A stretch of 23,604 nucleotides of DNA from a virus: the IMG/VR virus record IMGVR_UViG_3300042197_000323, positions 1-23,604 of that record. The stretch is one strand, 5' to 3'. Below the pieces are notes generated by a model, which did not search any database, was not told the origin of the DNA, and worked only from the letters and a program-made list of their open reading frames with translations. A program made the position numbers and the translations under genes. Within the stretch, counting starts at the first letter, position 1. Each line of letters begins with the position of its first letter. This document shows, in pieces, positions 7,695-14,183 of this stretch.

Positions 7695-8133
7695 TAAACA
7701 ATCCTAATACGCCTCCTGAGGATTGTGGTTGTGTTACTGTAGTTTGTTGTGCATCCTCCAAAGCTTTTTCTGCTGCTTTGTAATAATTTTCATATGCAAT
7801 TATAATTTGTTGCTGTTGTTGAACTAGTGCTCGAATGTCACTTATGTTCAATCCTAGATTTTCATAACCTTCTCCTGTAAGGACAAACATTGCAAGTGGA
7901 CCCTTGCCTCGCAACTCTGTTAATCTAGTTTCCAAATTAGCTTCGTTAATTATTACCCATTCTACAGGACGTAAGGTAAGTTCATCTACAGGGGGTAAGT
8001 TAAGTGCAGGCTTTTCTAGTGGTTTACTGGTTATTTGTATCGGTTGGGGCATTGGTTGACTGCACCCCGCCAGTAGCAGGACCAGGCCAAAGCCAAGGAC
8101 ACTCTTTGTTAAACTCTTCGCCATTTTTTGCAT
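7690..8133 (-). CDS. outer-membrane spanin (Rz1-like lipoprotein)
   Basis: A 147-residue lipoprotein precursor. A basic N-terminus is followed by a hydrophobic stretch and the lipobox LLAGC with Cys24 as the lipidation site. After it comes a proline-rich region (QPMPQPIQ, KPLEKPALNLPP), then a helical part with a run of glutamines near residue 105. An outer-membrane lipoprotein whose 5' end overlaps the preceding Rz-like gene in another frame by 110 bases is the hallmark of an o-spanin. It should join the inner spanin across the periplasm to fuse the two membranes at lysis. It is longer than lambda Rz1. A CGGAG site lies upstream of the ATG at 8133; an in-frame ATG at 8124 is possible. Confidence 0.8.
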   Translation of the reverse strand: MQKMAKSLTKSVLGFGLVLLLAGCSQPMPQPIQITSKPLEKPALNLPPVDELTLRPVEWVIINEANLETRLTELRGKGPLAMFVLTGEGYENLGLNISDIRALVQQQQQIIIAYENYYKAAEKALEDAQQTTVTQPQSSGGVLGLFN

Positions 8134-8515
8134 TTAATTCTGTCTCCGTTAAAGGTGCTCCAGACAAGATTTCAAAACATCTTCCTGCATTAAATGTTCC
8201 TCTATTTACTGCTCTTTGAATACTATCTGGCTTTTCTGCTGCAATTAATCCTAAATCCATATCTGCTAGTTTTGCAGATAATCTATTGTTTTGTCGGCGT
8301 ATTTCTGCATATGCTTCATTTATCTTAGTTAGCTCTTGCTGTGCAGCAGCATAGTCTGCCTCCATTTGTTTGATTGCAGCCTCGTTGGTCTGGACTGCAA
8401 TCTCTAGTTTAGCATTGTTTTCGACTAAGATTGTCATACGCTTTTGGGTATCAGTATAATACCAATATCCCAAGCCCCCCATGGCAATGATAATCATAAT
8501 CAAAAATTTTGACAT
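8024..8515 (-). CDS. inner-membrane spanin (Rz-like)
   Basis: The 163-residue product has one N-terminal membrane anchor (about residues 3-20, FLIMIIIAMGGLGYWYY) and a long coiled coil (about 25-88, rich in Glu, Gln, Lys and Ala). A C-terminal part carries two cysteines (Cys113, Cys139) flanking FEILSGAPLTE, the pattern seen in Rz-type proteins. The tail is Thr/Asn/Gln-rich. It is the i-spanin partner of the overlapping lipoprotein. The start ATG at 8515 shares TAATG with the endolysin stop, so the lysis genes are translationally coupled. Confidence 0.82.
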   Translation of the reverse strand: MSKFLIMIIIAMGGLGYWYYTDTQKRMTILVENNAKLEIAVQTNEAAIKQMEADYAAAQQELTKINEAYAEIRRQNNRLSAKLADMDLGLIAAEKPDSIQRAVNRGTFNAGRCFEILSGAPLTETELNAKNGEEFNKECPWLWPGPATGGVQSTNAPTDTNNQ

Positions 8516-9381
8516 TACGCGATACCCATCTTTGCTAATGTTTTAGGCCCTACGACTCCATCGGCTGTTAATCCATTTTTAGTTTGCCATGCTTTTACTG
8601 CTTTTTCTGTTCCCGGTCCAAAATCACCATCTTCTTTTAGACCTAAAACTTTTTGCATTTTTTTAACCATGTCACCCTTACTACCTACTTTTAGTGTTGT
8701 AGTTGCGGATGCAGTTTCTGTTACAATTGCTTTAACATCAACCTTACCACCAAAAACTTCCATTGCTTTCTTGTAGCGGGCCTGACGATCGGCAAGACCA
8801 ATGTCTCCACCGTTGATAATCTTTGTCATTTTGACAACATCACCAGTATCAGCAACTTCATTGAGCTTCTTTGCATTCCAGAACCAGCAAGCAGACTCGA
8901 TGGCTCCTTTTTCTGTTGCAACATAATCCGCAGCTTGTTCTGCAGTCATATTAACAGTTTTGCCAAATGCAGTATAATTTTCCCTCCCAGTAAGTTGCTT
9001 TAGACCACGACCACGGAATCTCCAGCCATCGCCTTCTTTTACGTTGCCCATTTTTGAACTACGGAACTCATCCATGTAAACATAGTTTGCAATCTTCTCA
9101 GGATTCTTTGCATACTCAGCAGCATTACGCTTTCCTGGTCCAAAATAACGACCAAATATTTTTAGCAGTGTTTCTTCTCTATAATTTAGGTTTTCTTCTA
9201 GCGTCATAAAGTTGCCGCTTTCGTGAGCGCATTGTGCGATAAAACCAGCAACTCTTGCTTCAGTTGTAATATTGTATTTTGGTAAGATATCAACCAATGC
9301 ATTATACCATTCATCTACTTTTTTGTTTCCTGGTATAAGTGCTGCAAGTTGTTCTTTTGTAAATTTAAATTTAAAACTCAT
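8515..9381 (-). CDS. endolysin, GH19 lysozyme/chitinase-like with C-terminal peptidoglycan-binding domain
   Basis: The 288-residue enzyme has an N-terminal GH19-type domain (about 1-212). AQCAHESGNF carries the likely catalytic Glu54, LEENLNYRE has the second acidic pair (Glu62/63), and RFRGRGLKQLTGRENY lies at 121-136. A linker rich in Thr and Ala follows. Residues 229-288 form a PG_binding_1 domain (LKVGSKGDMVKKMQKVLGL, then DGVVGPKTLAKMG). It should cleave peptidoglycan glycan strands. There is no signal peptide, so release needs a holin. The ATG at 9381 has an AGAGGAAAAC ribosome site and overlaps the small Cys-rich gene by 11 bases. Confidence 0.92.
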   Translation of the reverse strand: MSFKFKFTKEQLAALIPGNKKVDEWYNALVDILPKYNITTEARVAGFIAQCAHESGNFMTLEENLNYREETLLKIFGRYFGPGKRNAAEYAKNPEKIANYVYMDEFRSSKMGNVKEGDGWRFRGRGLKQLTGRENYTAFGKTVNMTAEQAADYVATEKGAIESACWFWNAKKLNEVADTGDVVKMTKIINGGDIGLADRQARYKKAMEVFGGKVDVKAIVTETASATTTLKVGSKGDMVKKMQKVLGLKEDGDFGPGTEKAVKAWQTKNGLTADGVVGPKTLAKMGIA

Positions 9382-9547
9382 TCTTGTTTTCCTCTATATC
9401 TATGCAGTTGCCACATCTGCAATGCTCGCATATTTTTGTTGTTATTGGTGGCTCATCGTAATTTTGTAAATCTTCATATTCTGGACGACCACAATGACCG
9501 GGTCTTCCGCAATTTTCGCAATAGTTTCGTTTATATACTATTTCCAT
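9371..9547 (-). CDS. small cysteine-rich (zinc-ribbon-like) protein, 58 aa
   Basis: This short gene fills the gap before the endolysin. Its product has CENCGRPGHC at residues 10-19 and CEHCRCGNC at 40-48, giving seven cysteines and two nearby histidines. Two CxxC knuckles about 27 residues apart suggest a zinc ribbon. It starts at ATG 9547 in a TAATG overlap with the previous stop and ends inside the endolysin start region, so it is coupled on both sides. Its position could mean a lysis-timing or regulatory role, but I do not recognise it. Confidence 0.7.
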   Translation of the reverse strand: MEIVYKRNYCENCGRPGHCGRPEYEDLQNYDEPPITTKICEHCRCGNCIDIEENKNEF

Positions 9548-10266
9548 TATGTATTAATACGTTCTACTACTAGGGTTTTACCTTTATTTTCAAATGTTAA
9601 TTTATTTCCATATTTTGTAATATTGTAATCGCCTATGTATTTTGAAAGAAAAATGATTTCAGCAAAATCGTAAGGATTAAAACTTTCATTAATAGATTGA
9701 ATAGTTTCTGTTGTATTTCCAAAATCTATAAATTTAAAATATAACGGATTAGCATATGCTTTTTTTAAACACAATACATCGTCCCACATGTCTACTGATT
9801 CGATAAAACTTTTATTAAAGAAATTTTTGTAATTGTCTAAGTTTGATTCGTTAACTTTTGTAGCATAATCTGTAGAATCCAATGGCAACATCTCAGTTAG
9901 AGAATCATTAGTTAGCGGATAACTTTTCCAATTTTTGTAATATCTAAATCTAAACGATTCTACCTGTGCAAGATTTTTTATTCCGTCGATTATTTCTAAT
10001 ATTTGGTTAGGTGCGTCTTTGTTTCTCTCTAATTCTACAAAAATTTTATAAGTACCATCGCTTTGTTCACCCGGTGTTACATCTGCATCTAATACAAATT
10101 CATAGCCTCTTTCAACAAAATTCATTAAATCATCTGCAGATTCTTTAGTTTTAGCACTAAAGCTTAATGTTATAATTTCTTCGTCACTTCCCATTTTACT
10201 TTTATAACTATCAATTTCAAACACATGATAAACTAAATCATGCAAATCACCCTGTTTTAATGTCAT
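9547..10266 (-). CDS. conserved T4-like phage protein, probably structural, 239 aa
   Basis: The N-terminal part (MTLKQGDLHDLVYHVFEIDSYKS) and a later FVLDADVTPGEQSDGTYKIFVE are features I recall in marine T4-like phage proteins described as virion-associated. The remainder alternates acidic and aromatic residues. There is no signal, membrane segment or enzyme motif. It overlaps the previous gene by 4 bases (ATGA), so the pair forms a unit driven by the late promoter at 10800-10807, in keeping with a virion or late role. Function is otherwise unknown. Confidence 0.7.
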   Translation of the reverse strand: MTLKQGDLHDLVYHVFEIDSYKSKMGSDEEIITLSFSAKTKESADDLMNFVERGYEFVLDADVTPGEQSDGTYKIFVELERNKDAPNQILEIIDGIKNLAQVESFRFRYYKNWKSYPLTNDSLTEMLPLDSTDYATKVNESNLDNYKNFFNKSFIESVDMWDDVLCLKKAYANPLYFKFIDFGNTTETIQSINESFNPYDFAEIIFLSKYIGDYNITKYGNKLTFENKGKTLVVERINT

Positions 10267-10775
10267 AGAGTAGGTTCTCCTGTGTCTTGAGATAGTACGT
10301 CAGCAGGTTGTGATTGTGCAGGCGGTGTTATTTCTTTGGCAGGCTGTACAGTTTCTATTTCCATATATCCGCTATAGATGTCTGCTATAAGTGTTTTCGG
10401 CATTTGAATTTGCACTATCCAAATACGTTCTAAATCTAACTTTCCCTTTTTTGTTCCAGGTCTAATGTCGTCGGGATCTCTAATTTTTCTTGGTTGTATT
10501 AAACTAGATCTAATATATTTTACTTTACAATCGTAATCTAGTAAACGTTTCCCTCCCATAGGATCAGGCATTTTATTGTAAGGCCACATGAAGGAACAAG
10601 TAACCCAATGACGACTTATTTTAGGACCGTCTGCCAATTCTCCATCTTGCCAGTTTGCATAAACATAAATGTCCAATTGATCTAATACTCGTTCAAAGTC
10701 TTTTAAGACAGTAAAACTAGTATTAGAATCATATATATTTTCTATGTTTTTAATTATATCTAAAATGTCGTGCAT
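10263..10775 (-). CDS. conserved T4-like phage protein, probably structural, 170 aa
   Basis: The start is ATG at 10775, with GGTGA 5 bases upstream; an in-frame TTG further up is less likely. The product begins MHDILDIIKNIENIY and contains WVTCSFMWPYNKMPDPMGG and RKIRDPDDIRPGTKKGKLD. It ends with a Pro/Gln/Ala-rich tail. I recall this combination (FMWPY..MPDP.GG, then PDD..PGTK) in T4-like cyanophage and pelagiphage proteins near virion genes; the role is not established. It is the first gene behind a late promoter and leads the lysis region. Confidence 0.7.
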   Translation of the reverse strand: MHDILDIIKNIENIYDSNTSFTVLKDFERVLDQLDIYVYANWQDGELADGPKISRHWVTCSFMWPYNKMPDPMGGKRLLDYDCKVKYIRSSLIQPRKIRDPDDIRPGTKKGKLDLERIWIVQIQMPKTLIADIYSGYMEIETVQPAKEITPPAQSQPADVLSQDTGEPTL

Positions 10776-10799
10776 TGTTTTCACCAAGTTTATTGTAAT

Positions 10800-10807
10800 T
10801 ATTTATC
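10800..10807 (-). promoter_or_regulatory. T4-type late promoter (GATAAATA)
   Basis: The exact NATAAATA box lies in the divergent intergenic region, 25 bases ahead of the ATG at 10775, with a ribosome site GGTGA between. By T4 spacing transcription should start about 6 bases past the box. It should drive the two probable virion genes and then the lysis cassette. Confidence 0.7.
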
Positions 10808-10850
10808 GTTATAGAAAAGTAAACAACTGTTTTTTTATTTACTGCTCAAA

Positions 10851-10858
10851 TATAAATA
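10851..10858 (+). promoter_or_regulatory. T4-type late promoter for phoH (TATAAATA)
   Basis: The box is a perfect TATAAATA, the canonical T4 late sequence, and is the only good one on the plus strand placed ahead of a plus-strand gene. The predicted start falls near 10864, exactly where a strong hairpin begins, so the phoH message would carry a structured 5' end. Confidence 0.7.
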
Positions 10859-10863
10859 TGATG

Positions 10864-10898
10864 TAGGGTCAATTTCCCCTACGGGAATAATGACCCTA
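10864..10898 (+). promoter_or_regulatory. hairpin in the phoH 5' leader
   Basis: TAGGGTCA (10864-10871) pairs with TGACCCTA (10891-10898), and an inner TTCCC/GGGAA stem closes a CTAC loop. The stems are separated by a small internal loop. It sits between the late promoter and the ribosome site AAAGGAGG (10914-10921). An mRNA-stabilising 5' stem-loop or a protein-binding site is possible. It lacks a direct U-tract, so a terminator is less likely. Confidence 0.6.
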
Positions 10899-10926
10899 TA
10901 TTTTAGATAACCCAAAGGAGGTCTTA

Positions 10927-11658
10927 ATGGGTCTGAAAAGAGCTTCACGCAAGCGTAATTATCAAACTAACTATCAATATAATAACAATATTATAGAGAT
11001 TGACCAATACCAAAAAAAGAAATCAGTTCAGATACTTCCTAGAAATAAAAATCAAGAAACATATTTGTTAGAGTTGTTGGATTCGAGGAAAGATATAGTC
11101 TTCGGAATAGGTCCTGCAGGAACTGGAAAAACACTTTTAGCCGTCCAAGTTGCTGTTAAACAATTCAAGGAAGGGTCAATTGATAAAATCATAGTTACCC
11201 GCCCTGCTGTTTCTGTCGACGAAGATCTGGGATTTTTGCCCGGTACACTTGAGCAAAAAATGGCACCGTGGACTCGACCTATATTTGATGTTTTGAGAGA
11301 ATATTTTAATGCAAGAGACATCGAAGAGATGATAGAGGAAGGTATTATAGAAATTGCACCACTTGCATATATGCGAGGACGAACATTCAAAAATGCCTTT
11401 ATACTAGCCGACGAAATGCAAAATGCTACACCTAATCAAATGAAAATGTTACTTACAAGAATTGGTGAAGGTAGTAAAATGGCAGTAACAGGTGATTTAT
11501 TACAAGCAGATCGATTAAAAGACAATGGGTTAATAGATTTTATTCAGCAGTTAGAAAATGCTGAAACTTCTAGACTTAGTGTCGTTCGGTTTCACCAAAA
11601 AGATATCGAACGCCATGAAGCAGTAAAAGAAGTTCTTAGGATCTATGGTGATGAATAA
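10927..11658 (+). CDS. phoH: PhoH-like ATPase
   Basis: The 243-residue protein has a basic N-terminus, Walker A GPAGTGKT (62-69), the PhoH signature VTRPAVSVDEDLGFLPG, Walker B with ADEMQNATPNQ (Asp162-Glu163), and VTGD (187-190). It covers the PhoH ATPase/helicase-like domain without the PIN domain found in PhoH2. Phage PhoH proteins are widespread in marine phages; their role is unsettled (RNA metabolism or phosphate-stress links are suggested). The ATG at 10927 has an excellent SD, AAAGGAGG, 5 bases upstream. It is the only plus-strand gene in the window, has its own late promoter, and ends at a shared terminator facing thyX. Confidence 0.95.
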   Translation: MGLKRASRKRNYQTNYQYNNNIIEIDQYQKKKSVQILPRNKNQETYLLELLDSRKDIVFGIGPAGTGKTLLAVQVAVKQFKEGSIDKIIVTRPAVSVDEDLGFLPGTLEQKMAPWTRPIFDVLREYFNARDIEEMIEEGIIEIAPLAYMRGRTFKNAFILADEMQNATPNQMKMLLTRIGEGSKMAVTGDLLQADRLKDNGLIDFIQQLENAETSRLSVVRFHQKDIERHEAVKEVLRIYGDE

Positions 11659-11661
11659 AAC

Positions 11662-11683
11662 TGTGCCGTAGAGATACGGCACA
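11662..11683. terminator. bidirectional rho-independent terminator between phoH and thyX
   Basis: A 9-bp perfect stem, TGTGCCGTA/TACGGCACA, closes a GAGA (GNRA) tetraloop. On the plus strand it is followed by AATTTTATATTTTT, and on the minus strand by GTTTTATT. It lies 3 bases from each stop codon of two convergent genes, the ideal place for a two-way terminator. Confidence 0.9.
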
Positions 11684-11686
11684 ATT

Positions 11687-12406
11687 TTATATTTTTGTTA
11701 ATAAAGGAAACACTTTAGCAATTATTTCTGCACAAGCAAGTGCAACTTCTATGTGCTCTTTCTGTGTACCATTTGCGCTGCGTAGCTGTAGATAATGAAT
11801 CCAACTACGTAAACTTCCTTTCATGTACAATTTGGAAATAGTATTTCCTTCAGGTAAAACACATCTTGCTTGTTCTTTTGCAATACCAACACCTTCACTT
11901 ATTGCCCATTCGTAAGTTTCTTTAGCTAGATCGATAACTGCTTGTTGTCGCTTTGCCCATTCTTTTTGAAGTTCCGGGTTATTAACTTCAACACTATTTT
12001 GACGATTTTTTAGGTCTTGTAATCGTGCTTCTCTCAAAACAAATGTATTGTTTAATTCGTTAGGATTGGCGTATCGCTGGCTGAATTCTTGGAATGAAAA
12101 GGATCTATGCCGTAACATTTGACGAGCAATATCTCTAGTAGTTTCAATTTCTAAAGTTACATCTACCATTTCTAGCGGAGACCAATGACTGTTTTTTATA
12201 AGGTACTGTATTAAGCGTTCACTGGTTTCTTCATTCATTTGGTTGGCAGGATTTGAAACTCTTGCACAAAATGCAACCAAATCTTGCAAAGTGTCAAACT
12301 GCGGTAGTTTATCTTCTTTATCTGGGTTGAGTGTTAAAAATTCTTCTTGTGCTTGTTTTACAAAGTCGTCATCGACTTCAGTATAACTAATTATTCTTGC
12401 CTTCAA
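11687..12406 (-). CDS. thyX: flavin-dependent thymidylate synthase ThyX
   Basis: The ThyX signature RHRSFSFQEFS (RHRx7S) and following QRY are present, after EIETTRDIARQMLRHR. ThyX methylates dUMP to dTMP using FAD, NADPH and methylene-tetrahydrofolate. The product is 239 residues from a TTG at 12406, which is preceded at 6 bases by TAAGGAG and gives the usual opening M-K-A-R-I-I-S-Y. Another in-frame TTG at 12412 abuts the SD and is less likely. The C-terminal YLQLRSANGTQKE fits the substrate-binding region. It supplies thymidylate for phage replication and ends at the shared terminator with phoH. Confidence 0.95.
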   Translation of the reverse strand: MKARIISYTEVDDDFVKQAQEEFLTLNPDKEDKLPQFDTLQDLVAFCARVSNPANQMNEETSERLIQYLIKNSHWSPLEMVDVTLEIETTRDIARQMLRHRSFSFQEFSQRYANPNELNNTFVLREARLQDLKNRQNSVEVNNPELQKEWAKRQQAVIDLAKETYEWAISEGVGIAKEQARCVLPEGNTISKLYMKGSLRSWIHYLQLRSANGTQKEHIEVALACAEIIAKVFPLLTKI

Positions 12407-12416
12407 CGTCAACTCC

Positions 12417-12716
12417 TTAGTTTGTTGATTTTGCTTTTGTCTTTTTTATAATATTTTTTTCTTCTACAATACGCACAATGTTTGGCATATGTACAATCTG
12501 ATAGTGAAGATTTAATTGAATTTCGTGTTCTTTTAGAATTTCTGAAATATTCAAGCATACAGTGTCAATGTCGACGATGGGATCTTCGATTTTAGTGACA
12601 ACTAAAACAAATTGTCCATTTTTTTCAAGTTCCTTTTTTATTGCTTCTAAATATTCTGGGGTCCATTTTTAAAAAGTACCAATTATCTGTGTTGTAGGTT
12701 TTGTCCAATCAAACAT
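12417..12716 (-). pseudogene. cytidylyltransferase-like reading frame interrupted by an ochre codon
   Basis: The frame from ATG 12716 to the TAA at 12417 has 99 sense positions broken only by one TAA (12669-12671) at codon 16. It has a very strong SD, AAAGGAGATAAAA. The start reads MFDWTKPTTQIIGTF, then after the stop KWTPEYLEAIKKELEKNGQ. I recall phage nucleotidyltransferases opening with FDW.KPT.QM.GR(F/W)QPWH.GH...L...A..K.GQ, so the stop stands where Gln (CAA) would be, and the HxGH site is replaced by TPEY. The rest (VPNI-like HMPNIVRI near the end) also fits. So it is a decayed or recoded relative. No convincing restart codon follows the stop early in frame. The TAA is one base from CAA. 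Confidence 0.6.
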
Positions 12717-12749
12717 TTTTATCTCCTTTACTTATTAATTATGGTCATT

Positions 12750-13664
12750 TTATAGTCGAGCAAGTCTAATTAGAGTTGCTGCAAGATTTATTTCCGGATC
12801 AATCACAAGAGAATGATCTACCAATCCCTGTTTTATTACTAATATTGCAGATTCTTGTTTCTCGTCGTTGCCAAACAGATCAATATTATTGTATAACCAC
12901 CTGTAAATTTCTTCCATCTCGTCTGGCAGTGCTTGACTACAGATAAGTTTCCTTGCCTCGTTAATCTTGCCTTCTTTAAATAACTCTACCATGGCTATTC
13001 TATAATCGCTTGTGTCTGTGTCGGCTTCTTTGCTAACTAACGTTCCGGTGTGCGAGTTAAGCTGGATCTCTCCAATGCATTTGCGTAAATCCGGATAAAA
13101 CGCTTTTACAAAGCTGTCCAACACATCTAAATCAAACGCAATTTCTTCAGCAAACAGTATTTCGGCAAGTCGAGCAGTGTATTCTGTTAAATCTATTTTT
13201 TCAAAACGCAAGTGTTGGCATCTGCTATGTATAGCAGGCATAATTTTGTTAGGATAATTACAAGTTAAAATAAAGCGTACACTTTCACTGTAATCCTCCA
13301 TCAAATTACGAAGTGCAGGTTGTACCGAATTAATATTCATATAGTCTGCTTCGTCTATTAATACAATCTTAAAATCGCTAAACGGCATTGTTTGACAAAA
13401 CATAATCAGTTTGTCGACCCACTCAATCTTACGTGCTTCTTTACTACCGTTAGCAAACATCACGTCAGAATTTGCAACGCCTAGTTGATTGATAAGAATT
13501 TTAGCAATAGTAGTTTTACCTACACCTGCCGATCCACTCAACAATAGATGAGGAATAGAACCATCCTTAATCCATTGGTTAATCAAATCTCTATGTGTTT
13601 GATCCTTAAACACATATCCGTCTAGTGTCTTTGGTCGATACTTTTCAATCCATAACTGCTGCAT
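12750..13664 (-). CDS. 44: sliding-clamp loader large subunit (T4 gp44-like)
   Basis: The 304-residue AAA+ ATPase has the RFC/gp44 opening LWIEKYRPKTLDGYVF, Walker A GSAGVGKT (44-51), Walker B LIDEAD (Asp104-Asp107), and the SRC motif at 147-149 with its arginine finger. The end is a collar-like helical domain (about 230-304). With a gp62 partner it loads the gp45 clamp for the phage polymerase; neither partner is in the window. Length matches T4 gp44. The start lies within the end of the small upstream gene (20-base overlap). No alternative assignment seems plausible except a generic replication factor C subunit. Confidence 0.95.
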   Translation of the reverse strand: MQQLWIEKYRPKTLDGYVFKDQTHRDLINQWIKDGSIPHLLLSGSAGVGKTTIAKILINQLGVANSDVMFANGSKEARKIEWVDKLIMFCQTMPFSDFKIVLIDEADYMNINSVQPALRNLMEDYSESVRFILTCNYPNKIMPAIHSRCQHLRFEKIDLTEYTARLAEILFAEEIAFDLDVLDSFVKAFYPDLRKCIGEIQLNSHTGTLVSKEADTDTSDYRIAMVELFKEGKINEARKLICSQALPDEMEEIYRWLYNNIDLFGNDEKQESAILVIKQGLVDHSLVIDPEINLAATLIRLARL

Positions 13665-13824
13665 CTCTTGCCTTTACGTGGTTTTTAATAAAATTTACAG
13701 GAACAGAGGGATTCAACTCAATCAATTCTTGCTCTGTATATGTATCGGGTTGACGAATCCCATACCGCTTAAATTGATCAAATGCCCACTCTTCAAATTG
13801 CTGACGATTTTTAAATTTGCTCAT
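13645..13824 (-). CDS. small hypothetical protein, 59 aa
   Basis: A short helical, charged protein beginning MSKFKNRQQFEEWAFDQFKR and containing YTEQELIELNPSVPVNF. It fills the gap between the MazG-like gene and the clamp loader, overlapping the first by 14 bases and the second by 20 bases, a packing typical of this operon. A GGAG lies 12 bases before the ATG. I do not recognise the family. Coding status rests on position, the open frame and sensible composition. Confidence 0.6.
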   Translation of the reverse strand: MSKFKNRQQFEEWAFDQFKRYGIRQPDTYTEQELIELNPSVPVNFIKNHVKARDAAVMD

Positions 13825-14095
13825 TTATTAAATTGCTCCATTTGCTAAGTTTAATACGCTTTTCATTTACTCTAATGCCTAATTCACTATTAGTTAATAG
13901 ATTGTGTTCTACTAACAATTCAATCATACACAGCACATCGCCTGCTTCTTCTACAAGTTTGTCGTGCCATTCTGCTTCGATCTCTTGCTTGTTGGAATAT
14001 TTTCTTATAATTTTCATGCAGACTTGTGTGAGTTCGCCACACTCTTCAGCAGTGATTGCTACAAGTTGTTGTAAATCATTTAATGGTGTGGTCAT
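13811..14095 (-). CDS. MazG-like nucleotide pyrophosphohydrolase (short form)
   Basis: The 94-residue all-alpha protein has the ExxE...ExxD metal-binding pattern: EECGE at 17-21 and EEAGD at 49-53. This is the MazG/HisE-like fold that hydrolyses NTPs to NMPs and pyrophosphate with Mg2+. In phages such enzymes may clear dUTP or damaged nucleotides, or adjust alarmone levels; the substrate cannot be told. It begins 1 base after the stop of the tiny membrane peptide gene. A second MazG-family gene is at 16191-16598, of a different subtype. Confidence 0.82.
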   Translation of the reverse strand: MTTPLNDLQQLVAITAEECGELTQVCMKIIRKYSNKQEIEAEWHDKLVEEAGDVLCMIELLVEHNLLTNSELGIRVNEKRIKLSKWSNLINEQI

Positions 14096-14096
14096 T

Positions 14097-14183
14097 TCAA
14101 TAAATTAAACTTGCCAAGTATGGAATGCCTACAATCCAAAAAATTACTATAAATAAACTTAAAGTTAAACCTTTAAACATCAT
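14097..14183 (-). CDS. 28-residue single-helix membrane peptide coupled to cytochrome c
   Basis: The reading frame MMFKGLTLSLFIVIFWIVGI (20 residues), then PYLASLIY, is almost wholly hydrophobic with one Lys near the start, so it is a single transmembrane helix. Its ATG overlaps the cytochrome c stop as ATGA, with TAGGTG as ribosome site 7 bases upstream inside the end of the cytochrome gene. The stop is 1 base before the MazG-like start. Tiny hydrophobic subunits accompany many respiratory complexes, so a link to the cytochrome is tempting, but this is inference from position. It was found by reading the gap; its length is too short for similarity to decide. Confidence 0.5.
   Translation of the reverse strand: MMFKGLTLSLFIVIFWIVGIPYLASLIY

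Noticed and set aside
14148-14155. Perfect TATAAATA on the plus strand
   Set aside because: It lies inside the minus-strand 28-residue gene and no plus-strand gene follows, so it is probably chance in AT-rich DNA.
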